This document shows, piece by piece, positions 8,855 through 15,784 of a stretch of DNA of 64,000 nt. The stretch comes from Krasilnikovia cinnamomea (GTDB taxonomy: Bacteria; Actinomycetota; Actinomycetes; Mycobacteriales; Micromonosporaceae), in the NCBI RefSeq assembly GCF_004217545.1, contig NZ_SHKY01000001.1, positions 4,836,001-4,900,000 on the forward strand, in the 5' to 3' direction. Made by a program: the position numbers and the translations under genes. Each line of letters begins with the position of its first letter. Position 1 is the first letter of the stretch. The notes beneath the pieces are model-generated. The model was not told the DNA's origin and searched no databases. It saw only the letters and a list, made by a program, of their open reading frames with translations.

Positions 8855-9634
8855 TCAGCCGTCCGCCGCGCTGGGTACCCAGGAGGCCGGGCGCTTCTCC
8901 CGGAACGCCGCCACCCCCTCGACGCCCTCGTCGGAGCGGAAGTAGCCGGCGGACTGTTCGGACAGCTCGGCCAGCTCGTCCTTGATCGAGTCGGACGGCA
9001 CCCGGCGCAGCAGCTGCTTCGCCCCGGCCAGGGCCAGCGGCCCGCCCCGCACCAGCGAGTCGCGGTACGCGGCGACCGTCGCGTCCAGCGCGTCCTCTTC
9101 GACCGCCCGGGTGACGAGCCCGATCTCGGCCGCCCGCACCCCGTCGAAGACGTCCCCGGTCAGGAACAGCTCGGCGGCCGCGCGCGACGACAGGCGCGGC
9201 AGCACCGTGGCGCTGATCACAGCCGGGATCACGCCGAGGCGTACCTCGGAGAACGCGAACGTCGCCGCGCGCGTGCAGACCGCGATGTCGGCGGCCGCGA
9301 CCAGGCCGAGCCCGCCCGCGCGGGCCGGGCCGGCCAGCCGCGCCACCACCGGCTTGGGGAACTCCCACAGCTCGGACAGCACGTCGGCCAGCAGCTCGGC
9401 GGGCACCCGGGCGCCCTCCTTCGCCTTCGCGGTCTCCTTCAGGTCGGCGCCCGAGCAGAACACCGGGCCGGTGTGCGTGAGCACCACGGCCCGCACGGCG
9501 GGATCGTTCTGCGCTTCGGTGAGCGCGTCGAGCAGCTCTTCCATCAGCTGGCTCGACAGGGCGTTGCGGTTGGCCGGGCTGTCCAGCGTCACGGTGGTGA
9601 CCCCGGCGGCGGTGGCGGTACGGACCAGATCCAT
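8855..9634 (-). CDS. Enoyl-CoA hydratase/isomerase family protein
   Basis: A crotonase-fold protein of 259 residues from the chosen start, the usual length. Family marks are NALSSQLMEELLDAL, the oxyanion-hole segments CSGADLKE (near residue 67) and LAGPARAGGLGLVAAADI (about 101-118), and the C-terminal helical tail. It should act on acyl-CoA thioesters, but the exact substrate cannot be told. The open frame extends 57 bp further upstream. I chose ATG at 9634 because it opens the first beta strand (MDLVRTATAAG) and has a TAGGGT hexamer 7 nt upstream, the leaderless pattern. It is divergent from hemW. Confidence 0.9.
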   Translation of the reverse strand: MDLVRTATAAGVTTVTLDSPANRNALSSQLMEELLDALTEAQNDPAVRAVVLTHTGPVFCSGADLKETAKAKEGARVPAELLADVLSELWEFPKPVVARLAGPARAGGLGLVAAADIAVCTRAATFAFSEVRLGVIPAVISATVLPRLSSRAAAELFLTGDVFDGVRAAEIGLVTRAVEEDALDATVAAYRDSLVRGGPLALAGAKQLLRRVPSDSIKDELAELSEQSAGYFRSDEGVEGVAAFREKRPASWVPSAADG

Positions 9635-9641
9635 GCGCCCG

Positions 9642-9647
9642 ACCCTA
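9642..9647 (-). promoter_or_regulatory. -10 hexamer of a leaderless enoyl-CoA hydratase transcript
   Basis: TAGGGT on the minus strand ends 7 nt before the ATG at 9634. There is no Shine-Dalgarno between them, so transcription probably starts at the initiation codon. Confidence 0.55.
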
Positions 9648-9652
9648 TCGGC

Positions 9653-9683
9653 GGCCGTGCACACTTTGCGGGCCGTGCACACT
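9653..9683. repeat. 13-bp direct repeat in the hydratase/hemW divergent promoter
   Basis: GGCCGTGCACACT occurs at 9653-9665 and 9671-9683, an 18-bp period. The core GTGCAC is palindromic. The position between two divergent starts suggests a regulator binding site, but no regulator is adjacent. Confidence 0.5.
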
Positions 9684-9689
9684 AGTGAC

Positions 9690-10910
9690 ATGCCCGGCCC
9701 CCTGCCCGACGGCGAGCCCGTACCCGGTGACGGCTCGCTGCCCGCCGCCGCCCTGACCGACGTGGGCGCGCGGGGCTTCGGCGTCTACGTGCACGTGCCG
9801 TTCTGCGCCAGCCGGTGCGGATACTGCGACTTCAACACGTACACGGCCAGCGAGCTGGGCGGCGGCGCGAGCCGGGAGGGCTACGCCGACGCGGTGCTGG
9901 CCGAGCTGGCCCTGGCCGCCCGGGTGCTGGACAACCCGCCGGCGCGGGTGGACACGGTCTTCGTCGGCGGCGGCACCCCGACCCTGCTCGACCCGGACGA
10001 CCTGGCCCGGATCCTGGAGGGCATCGACGCCACCTGGGGGCTGGCCGCCGACGCGGAGGTCACCACCGAGGCCAACCCGGAGTCGGTCACCCCGCGCTCG
10101 CTGCAGCGGCTGCGCAAGGCCGGGTACACCCGGATCTCGCTGGGCATGCAGTCGGCCGCACCCGGGGTTCTCCAGGTGCTGGAGCGACGGCACACCGCGG
10201 GGCGGGCCCCGCAGGCCGCGACCGAGGCCCGCGAGTCCGGGTTCGACCACGTCAACCTGGACCTGATCTACGGGACGCCGGGGGAGAGCGCCGAGGACTT
10301 CGCCGCGTCCCTGGCCGCCGCGACCGGGGCCGGGGTCGACCACGTCAGCGCGTACGCCCTGATCGTGGAGGACGGCACCCGGATGGCCGCGCGGATGCGC
10401 CGGGGCGAGCTGCCGTACCCGGATGACGATGTGGCCGCGGACCGTTACCTGGCCGCGGACGCCGCACTCGGCGCGGCCGGGCTGTCCTGGTACGAGGTGA
10501 GCAACTGGGCGGCCACGCCCGCCGCCCGGTGCCGGCACAACCTGCTGTACTGGACCGGCGGTGACTGGTGGGGCCTGGGGCCCGGCGCGCACAGCCACGT
10601 CGGCGGGGTGCGCTGGTGGAACGTCAAGCATCCGGCGGCGTACGCGGCGCGGCTGGCCGACGGCGTCTCGCCGGGGCAGGCCCGAGAACTGCTCACCGAG
10701 ACCGACCGGCACACCGAGGACGTCATGCTGCGGGTGCGCCTGGCCGACGGGCTGCCGCTGGCCGCGCTGGACGCACCGGGGCTGGCCGGTGCGCGGCGGG
10801 CGCACGACGACGGGCTGCTGGACCCGGCGGCGTACGCGGCCGGGCGGGTGGTGCTGACCCTGCGCGGGCGGCTGCTGGCCGACGCGGTCGTGCGCGACCT
10901 GCTGCCGTAG
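9690..10910 (+). CDS. hemW: HemW-type radical SAM heme chaperone
   Basis: A 406-residue radical SAM protein. The iron-sulfur motif CASRCGYCDF places cysteines at residues 39, 43 and 46 (CxxxCxxC, followed by the HemW/HemN-type CDF). GGGTPTLL (S-adenosylmethionine contact), ANPES, and the C-terminal HemN_C region with RHNLLYW follow. HemW binds heme and is thought to pass it to apoproteins. It lacks the fourth conserved N-terminal cysteine of true coproporphyrinogen dehydrogenase HemN. ATG at 9690 is chosen because the enoyl-CoA hydratase promoter occupies the DNA upstream. Confidence 0.92.
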   Translation: MPGPLPDGEPVPGDGSLPAAALTDVGARGFGVYVHVPFCASRCGYCDFNTYTASELGGGASREGYADAVLAELALAARVLDNPPARVDTVFVGGGTPTLLDPDDLARILEGIDATWGLAADAEVTTEANPESVTPRSLQRLRKAGYTRISLGMQSAAPGVLQVLERRHTAGRAPQAATEARESGFDHVNLDLIYGTPGESAEDFAASLAAATGAGVDHVSAYALIVEDGTRMAARMRRGELPYPDDDVAADRYLAADAALGAAGLSWYEVSNWAATPAARCRHNLLYWTGGDWWGLGPGAHSHVGGVRWWNVKHPAAYAARLADGVSPGQARELLTETDRHTEDVMLRVRLADGLPLAALDAPGLAGARRAHDDGLLDPAAYAAGRVVLTLRGRLLADAVVRDLLP

Positions 10911-10921
10911 CGCCGCGGCGT

Positions 10922-10947
10922 TGGCGCCGGGGGTGAACCCGGCGCCA
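10922..10947. terminator. Bidirectional hairpin between hemW and the DUF4870 gene
   Basis: TGGCGCCGGG (10922-10931) pairs perfectly with CCCGGCGCCA (10938-10947) over a 6-nt loop. It lies in the 50-bp gap between convergent genes. There is no T-tract, as is common in actinomycetes. Confidence 0.65.
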
Positions 10948-10960
10948 CGACCAGGGGCTG

Positions 10961-11599
10961 TTACTTGATCATCGAGACGGTCATCGGGTACGAGTACGGC
11001 TCGTTGTTGTTGGCCTTGACCCCGGCGATGATGCCGAAGATCGTGCCCACGATGATCGCGCCGATCACCGGGATGATGCCGATGACGATGCACATCAGGG
11101 CGTAGCCGACCACCGCAATGATCGTCCACAGGAGCTGGAAGTTCAGCGCGGCCACCGCGTGCTGGCGCACGATCGGGGACTGGTTGCCCCGGGCCAGCAA
11201 CGCGACCAGCGGGCCGATCCAGCCCGCCGCGCCGCCGCCGAAGAACGCGCCCGCCGCGCCGCCGAAGTGGGCGACCAGGATCCAGGTCTTGTCCTCGTTG
11301 GCGCCGCCCGGGTTGTAGCCGTACTGCGGCGGGGTGCCCCCGGTCGGGTAGCCACCGCCGGGCGGGGGCCCGTAGCCACCGCCGGGCGGCGGGGCGTACC
11401 CGCCCGCGCCGGAGCTGGGCGGCGGGTAGCCCCCGGCCCCCGAGCTGGGCGGCGGGCTGCCGTACGGGGGCGGCTGGGGCGCACCGGGCGGAGGCGGCGG
11501 AGCCGACCCGGGCGTCGGCTCGTTGCCCGTGTGTGGGTTGAACGGCGCGGTGGGGTCCGTTGGGTTCCCCTCACCGGGCGGGCGCGGCGGTTCAGTCAT
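10961..11599 (-). CDS. DUF4870 domain membrane protein with Pro/Gly-rich N terminus
   Basis: A 212-residue protein. Residues 1-105 are proline, glycine, serine and tyrosine rich with short repeats. The C-terminal part is a DUF4870 domain with hydrophobic helices: HFGGAAGAFFGGGAAGWIGPLVALL, then LWTIIAVVGYALMCIVIGII and IGAIIVGTIFGIIAG. NQSPIVRQHAVAALNFQ between them is the family hallmark. It is a small integral membrane protein of unknown role. The frame runs 15 codons further, but ATG at 11599 is preceded at 7 nt by TACCCT, the leaderless arrangement. Confidence 0.85.
   Translation of the reverse strand: MTEPPRPPGEGNPTDPTAPFNPHTGNEPTPGSAPPPPPGAPQPPPYGSPPPSSGAGGYPPPSSGAGGYAPPPGGGYGPPPGGGYPTGGTPPQYGYNPGGANEDKTWILVAHFGGAAGAFFGGGAAGWIGPLVALLARGNQSPIVRQHAVAALNFQLLWTIIAVVGYALMCIVIGIIPVIGAIIVGTIFGIIAGVKANNNEPYSYPMTVSMIK
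11348..11457. repeat. Low-complexity coding repeats (PPPGGGY and PPPSSGAGGY units)
   Basis: Within the N terminus of the DUF4870 gene two near-identical units encode PPPGGGY and two encode PPPSSGAGGY. The DNA units GAGCTGGGCGGCGGG and CCACCGCCGGGCGG recur. Such arrays change length readily by slippage. Confidence 0.65.
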
Positions 11600-11606
11600 G
11601 CCAGAG

Positions 11607-11612
11607 AGGGTA
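11607..11612 (-). promoter_or_regulatory. -10 hexamer of the DUF4870 gene
   Basis: TACCCT on the minus strand lies 7 nt before the ATG at 11599, with no ribosome binding site between: a leaderless-type promoter. Confidence 0.5.
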
Positions 11613-11731
11613 GGGCCGCAGCTCAACACGGTCGAGGTCAACATGCGGACGGCGTCGAAGAATAGACAGTCGGCTAAGGGACCCCGGCCGGGTGGCGCGC
11701 GATCATCGCGCCATCGGCCGCGGCGACGTAG

Positions 11732-11760
11732 ACTGGCACTCGCTCAAGCCGAGTGCCAGT
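11732..11760. promoter_or_regulatory. CIRCE operator (HrcA binding site)
   Basis: A perfect inverted repeat ACTGGCACTC-N9-GAGTGCCAGT. The inner nine bases of each arm match the actinobacterial form of CIRCE (consensus TTAGCACTC-N9-GAGTGCTAA) and the 9-nt spacer is exact. It lies 36 bp before the hrcA start, so HrcA should repress its own hrcA-dnaJ operon and release it on heat shock. Confidence 0.95.
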
Positions 11761-11796
11761 CAGGTGCTGACCGACCAGACCGGGGGGAGGGGTCCG

Positions 11797-12819
11797 ATGA
11801 GTCTCGATGACCGCAAGCTCGAGGTGCTGCGCGCCATCGTCGAGGACTACGTCGCCACCCAGGAACCGGTGGGCAGCAAGGCCCTGGTGGAGCGGCATCA
11901 GCTCGGCGTCTCCCCGGCGACCGTGCGCAACGACATGGCCGTGCTGGAGGAGGAGGGCTACATCCGCCAGCCGCACACCAGCGCGGGGCGGGTGCCGACC
12001 GACCTCGGCTACCGGCTGTTCGTCGACCGGCTCTCCCGGGTCAAGCCGCTGAGTCCGGCCGAGCGCCGGGCGATCGAGCGGTTCCTGGCCGGCGCGGTCG
12101 ACCTCGACGACGTGGTGCACCGTACGGTGCGGCTGCTGGCCCAGCTCACCCGGCACGTCGCCGTGGTGCAGTACCCGAGCCTGTCCCGCTCCGCCGTGCG
12201 CCACCTGGAGCTCGTGCCGATCTCCACCACCCGGCTGCTGCTCGTCATGATCACCGACACGGGCCGGGTCGAGCAGCGCCTGGTGGAGCTGCCCGCGCCG
12301 GTGGGCCCCGACGACGTCACGGAGCTGCGCCGCCGGTGCAACGAGAAGCTGGCCGGGCAGAAGCTCGCGGACACCCCGCCGCTGGTCCAGGGCCTGGTCG
12401 ACGAGACCGCCCCGGAGCGCCGTACGACGGTGGCGTGCCTGGCCACGGTGCTGCTGGAGACCCTGGTGGAGCGCGGCGAGGAACGCGTCGCCCTGGCCGG
12501 TACGGCCAACCTGGCCCGGGCCAGCGTGCTGGACTTCCAGGGCACCCTGCGCCCCGTCCTGGAGGCGCTGGAGGAGGAGGTCATCCTCCTCAAGCTGATC
12601 GGCGAGGTGGAGCCCAGCACCACCCGGGTCCGCATCGGCGACGAGAACAAGATCGACAATCTGCGGTCGACGTCGGTGGTAAGCACGGGCTACGGCCCGG
12701 GTGCCACCATCGTCGGTGGGCTCGGCGTGCTGGGCCCCACCCGCATGGACTACCCCGGCACGATCGCTACCGTGCGTGCCGTGGCACGCTACATGGGCGA
12801 CCTGCTGGCACAGAACTGA
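11797..12819 (+). CDS. hrcA: Heat-inducible transcriptional repressor HrcA
   Basis: A 340-residue repressor. The N-terminal winged helix contains the HrcA signature QEPVGSKALVERHQLGVSPATVRNDMAVLEEEGYI, followed by QPHTSAGRVPTDLGYR. The middle and C-terminal parts are the GAF-like HrcA domain, ending in GPTRMDYPGTIATVRAVARYM. The start is ATG 11797, preceded by GGGGGGAGGGG. The CIRCE element upstream shows autoregulation. dnaJ follows after 58 bp on the same strand. No groES/groEL gene is in the window. Confidence 0.97.
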   Translation: MSLDDRKLEVLRAIVEDYVATQEPVGSKALVERHQLGVSPATVRNDMAVLEEEGYIRQPHTSAGRVPTDLGYRLFVDRLSRVKPLSPAERRAIERFLAGAVDLDDVVHRTVRLLAQLTRHVAVVQYPSLSRSAVRHLELVPISTTRLLLVMITDTGRVEQRLVELPAPVGPDDVTELRRRCNEKLAGQKLADTPPLVQGLVDETAPERRTTVACLATVLLETLVERGEERVALAGTANLARASVLDFQGTLRPVLEALEEEVILLKLIGEVEPSTTRVRIGDENKIDNLRSTSVVSTGYGPGATIVGGLGVLGPTRMDYPGTIATVRAVARYMGDLLAQN

Positions 12820-12877
12820 CGGATCCGCGACGACGAGTGCCCGCACGGGCGTGGCAGACATGAGGACTCGAACCCCA

Positions 12878-14017
12878 GTGGCCAAGGACTACTACGGAAT
12901 TCTCGGGATCAACCGGGACGCCACCGACGACGAGATCAAGCGCGCGTACCGCAAGCTCGCTCGCCAGTACCACCCGGACGTCAACCCCGACCCGGAGGCG
13001 CACGAGAAGTTCAAGGACATCAACGCGGCGTACGAGGTTCTCTCCGACGACCAGAAGCGGCAGATCGTCGACCTCGGCGGCGACCCCCTCGCTCCCGGGG
13101 GCGGCGGTGGACCGGCCGGGCCCGGCGGCGCCGGACCGTTCGTCGGCTTCCAGGACATCATGGACGCCTTCTTCGGCACCGCGGCCGGCGGCGGCGCGCG
13201 CGGCCCGCGCCCGCGTACCCGCCCGGGCGCCGACGCGATCCTGCGCCTCGAACTCGACCTGGTCGAGACCGCGTTCGGCGTCGAGGCGCCGATCACGGTC
13301 GACACCGCCGTGCTGTGCACCCAGTGCACCGGCGCGGGCACCGCACCCGGCACCCACCTGGCCACCTGCGAGACCTGCGGCGGGCGCGGCGAGGTGCAGT
13401 CCGTGCAGCGCACCTTCCTGGGCCAGGTCGTCTCCTCGCGCCCCTGCCAGGTCTGCCAGGGCCACGGCACGGTCATCCCGCACCCGTGCCCGACCTGCGC
13501 GGGCGACGGCCGCATCCGTACCCGTCGCTCCCTGACCGTCAAGATCCCGGCCGGGGTCGAGGACGGCATGCGCATCCGCCTGGCCCAGCAGGGCGAGGTC
13601 GGCCCGGGCGGCGGCACGGCCGGCGACCTGTATGTCGAGATCCACGAGCGCCCGCACGACGTCTACTCCCGCAAGGGCGACGACCTGCACTGCCGGGTCA
13701 CGCTGCCGATGACCGCGGCCGCGCTCGGCACCCGGCTGACCATCAAGACCCTCGACAGCGAGGAGGCGATCGAGGTCAAGTCGGGCACCCAGCCCGCCTC
13801 CACGCTGCGCATCCGCGGCAAGGGGGTGCCGCACCTGCGCGGCCAGGGACGCGGCGACCTCTTCGTCCACCTCGACGTCAAGACGCCGACCAAGCTCACG
13901 GCCGACCAGGAGCGGCTGCTGCGGGAGTTCGCCAAGACCCGCGGCGAGGACGTCGCCGAGCTGAGCAAGCAAGGGGGCTTCTTCTCCCGGATGCGCGACG
14001 CCTTCAACGGACATTGA
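12878..14017 (+). CDS. dnaJ: Chaperone protein DnaJ
   Basis: A 379-residue type I J-protein that stimulates DnaK ATPase. The J domain (residues 1-65) has the HPD motif in RQYHPDVNPD. A short Gly-rich linker follows. The zinc region has four CxxCxGxG-type repeats: CTQCTGAG, CETCGGRG, CQVCQGHG and CPTCAGDG. The C-terminal substrate-binding domains come last. GTG 12878 (VAKDYYGILG) is chosen because actinobacterial DnaJ2 proteins begin at this point; an in-frame ATG at 12860 would add six residues. It is cotranscribed with hrcA. Confidence 0.95.
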   Translation: MAKDYYGILGINRDATDDEIKRAYRKLARQYHPDVNPDPEAHEKFKDINAAYEVLSDDQKRQIVDLGGDPLAPGGGGGPAGPGGAGPFVGFQDIMDAFFGTAAGGGARGPRPRTRPGADAILRLELDLVETAFGVEAPITVDTAVLCTQCTGAGTAPGTHLATCETCGGRGEVQSVQRTFLGQVVSSRPCQVCQGHGTVIPHPCPTCAGDGRIRTRRSLTVKIPAGVEDGMRIRLAQQGEVGPGGGTAGDLYVEIHERPHDVYSRKGDDLHCRVTLPMTAAALGTRLTIKTLDSEEAIEVKSGTQPASTLRIRGKGVPHLRGQGRGDLFVHLDVKTPTKLTADQERLLREFAKTRGEDVAELSKQGGFFSRMRDAFNGH

Positions 14018-14149
14018 GTTTCTTTTCGGTCCCAGGTCCGTCGTGCTTTCGGGCCGTCGCTCCCGCGGAGACCGGGCGCGGGAGCCCATTCGCCTGGCGG
14101 CTCATGAGCGGGCACCCGCACCCTGCCAGGTCCGTGCGATCACAACCGG

Positions 14150-14155
14150 TACGGT
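14150..14155 (+). promoter_or_regulatory. -10 hexamer of rsmE
   Basis: TACGGT lies 6 nt before the ATG at 14162 with no Shine-Dalgarno, indicating a leaderless rsmE transcript separate from hrcA-dnaJ. Confidence 0.5.
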
Positions 14156-14161
14156 GCGGGC

Positions 14162-14896
14162 ATGTCCGCGCCGCTGTTCCTCGTCGATGACCTGCCCACG
14201 GGGCAGACCTTCACGCTGTCCGGGCCCGAGGGTCACCACGCCGCCGACGTGCAACGCATGCGGGTCGGCGAGGGGCTGATCCTGGCCGACGGGCGGGGTG
14301 GTTCGGTGGTCGGCTCGGTGTTGCGCGTCGGGCGGGGCAGCGTCGATGTGGCGCTCGGCTCGCGGACCATGTCGCCTGCGCCGGATCCGCGTCTCGTGGT
14401 GGTGCAGGGGATCGCCAAGGGGGACCGGGGGGAGCTGGCCGTGCAGGCGATGACCGAGGTGGGGGTGGACGAGATCGTGCCGTGGGCCGCCTCCCGGGCG
14501 ATCGCCCAGTGGCGTGGGGAGCGCGGGGTGCGGGCCCGGGAGAAGTGGGTGTCCACCGCGCGGGAGGCCGCCAAGCAGGCACGCCGCGCGTGGCTGCCCA
14601 CGGTCGGTGGGCAGCCGGACTGCACGACGCCGCAGGTGGCGGCCCGGATCTCCGAGGCGAGCGCCGCGTTCGTGCTGCACGAGGAGGCGACCGACCGGCT
14701 CACCGCGGCGAAGCTGCCGGACTCCGGCGACATCGTGCTCGTGGTCGGGCCCGAGGGGGGCATCGCCGACGCGGAGCTGGGGCGGTTCGTGGCCGCGGGC
14801 GCGGCGCCGGTGCGGCTGGGCGACTCCGTGCTGCGTACCTCGACGGCCGGAGTGGCCGCGCTGGCCGTGCTCGCCACCCGCCTAGGCCGCTGGTGA
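14162..14896 (+). CDS. rsmE: 16S rRNA (uracil-1498-N3)-methyltransferase RsmE
   Basis: A 244-residue SPOUT-class enzyme that methylates N3 of U1498 in 16S rRNA using S-adenosylmethionine. An N-terminal PUA-like domain (about 1-70) is followed by the knotted SPOUT domain. Its cofactor-binding elements are VVGPEGGI (near residue 193) and LGDSVLRTSTAGVAAL (about 219-234). KGDRGELAVQAMTEVGVDEIVPW in the middle is characteristic. It follows dnaJ in the order common to actinobacteria and ends 24 bp before a convergent methyltransferase gene. Confidence 0.95.
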   Translation: MSAPLFLVDDLPTGQTFTLSGPEGHHAADVQRMRVGEGLILADGRGGSVVGSVLRVGRGSVDVALGSRTMSPAPDPRLVVVQGIAKGDRGELAVQAMTEVGVDEIVPWAASRAIAQWRGERGVRAREKWVSTAREAAKQARRAWLPTVGGQPDCTTPQVAARISEASAAFVLHEEATDRLTAAKLPDSGDIVLVVGPEGGIADAELGRFVAAGAAPVRLGDSVLRTSTAGVAALAVLATRLGRW

Positions 14897-14920
14897 GTCA
14901 CGGCGCGCCGGCGGTGGCCG

Positions 14921-15727
14921 CTACACCCGGCGGGCCGTGGCCAGCGCGGTGTCGAGGACGAACTCGATCGTGCCGCCGTGGGCGTCGATCACCTCGACGA
15001 CCGAGGCCAGGGCCGCGTCGCGCTCGGCCTCCGGGAGCATCCGGTAGATCGACGTCGTCGTCAGGAACTGCGCGTACGTGTCGGACGGGTACGTCCGGGC
15101 CCACCGGTAGTGGCGGCTGCGCAGATCGGTGAAGCGGGCGTCGCCGTGCAGCGCCAGCGGCTCCCACTCCACCGCGAAGTCCTCGACCTCCACGGGCTGC
15201 TCGTCGACCCGCCACCGGTGCGATGTTTGCTGGTCCTCCCTGCCCTCCGGCCAGTACCGGCGGTCCACCTCCGCGAGCGCGGCGTGCAGATCGGTGTCCG
15301 CCAGCAGGAAGCCGTTCCAGAACAGCGCCAGCAGCCCGCCCGGCGCCAGCGCGGCGTGCGCCAGGTCCAGCCGCCGCTCCGGGTCCACCCAGTGCCACGC
15401 CTGCGCGCTGTACAGCAGGCCGTACCCACGGTCGGGTCGCCAGTCCTCGAACGTGCTGGCGACCACCGACACCCCGGGCCGCTCCGCCATCCGGTCGCGC
15501 AGCAGGGCCGCCATCCGGGGGTCCGGCTCCACACAGGTCAGTGCGATCCCGTGCGCCGCGAACGCCACCGTCGCCTTGCCGGTGCCGGCGCCGACCTCCA
15601 GGGCCGGGCCCTCGCCCGCGTCGGCCAGCACGTCCGTGACGAGCTGCTCCGGATAGCCCGGCCGCAGCCGCTCGTACGTGTCGGCCACCTCGCCGAAGAC
15701 GCCCCTGCGTTCCCGCTGCACCGTCAC
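14921..15727 (-). CDS. Class I SAM-dependent methyltransferase
   Basis: A 268-residue methyltransferase. Motif I reads ALEVGAGTGKAT (about residues 41-52), then CVEPDPRMAALL, and motif IV lies around QAWHWVDPERR. The HWVDP element is typical of the UbiE/small-molecule group. The C-terminal part resembles TAM/trans-aconitate-like methyltransferases. The substrate is unknown. GTG at 15727 is chosen because GGGAGG lies about 8 nt before it on the minus strand; an ATG 33 bp upstream is also open. It stands alone between convergent rsmE and the codirectional GH3 gene. Confidence 0.85.
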   Translation of the reverse strand: MTVQRERRGVFGEVADTYERLRPGYPEQLVTDVLADAGEGPALEVGAGTGKATVAFAAHGIALTCVEPDPRMAALLRDRMAERPGVSVVASTFEDWRPDRGYGLLYSAQAWHWVDPERRLDLAHAALAPGGLLALFWNGFLLADTDLHAALAEVDRRYWPEGREDQQTSHRWRVDEQPVEVEDFAVEWEPLALHGDARFTDLRSRHYRWARTYPSDTYAQFLTTTSIYRMLPEAERDAALASVVEVIDAHGGTIEFVLDTALATARRV

Positions 15728-15784
15728 CGGTGCCTCCCCTCGCCCGCCGGCACGGTCCACACCGGACCGTCGGCGGCGTGGCGA

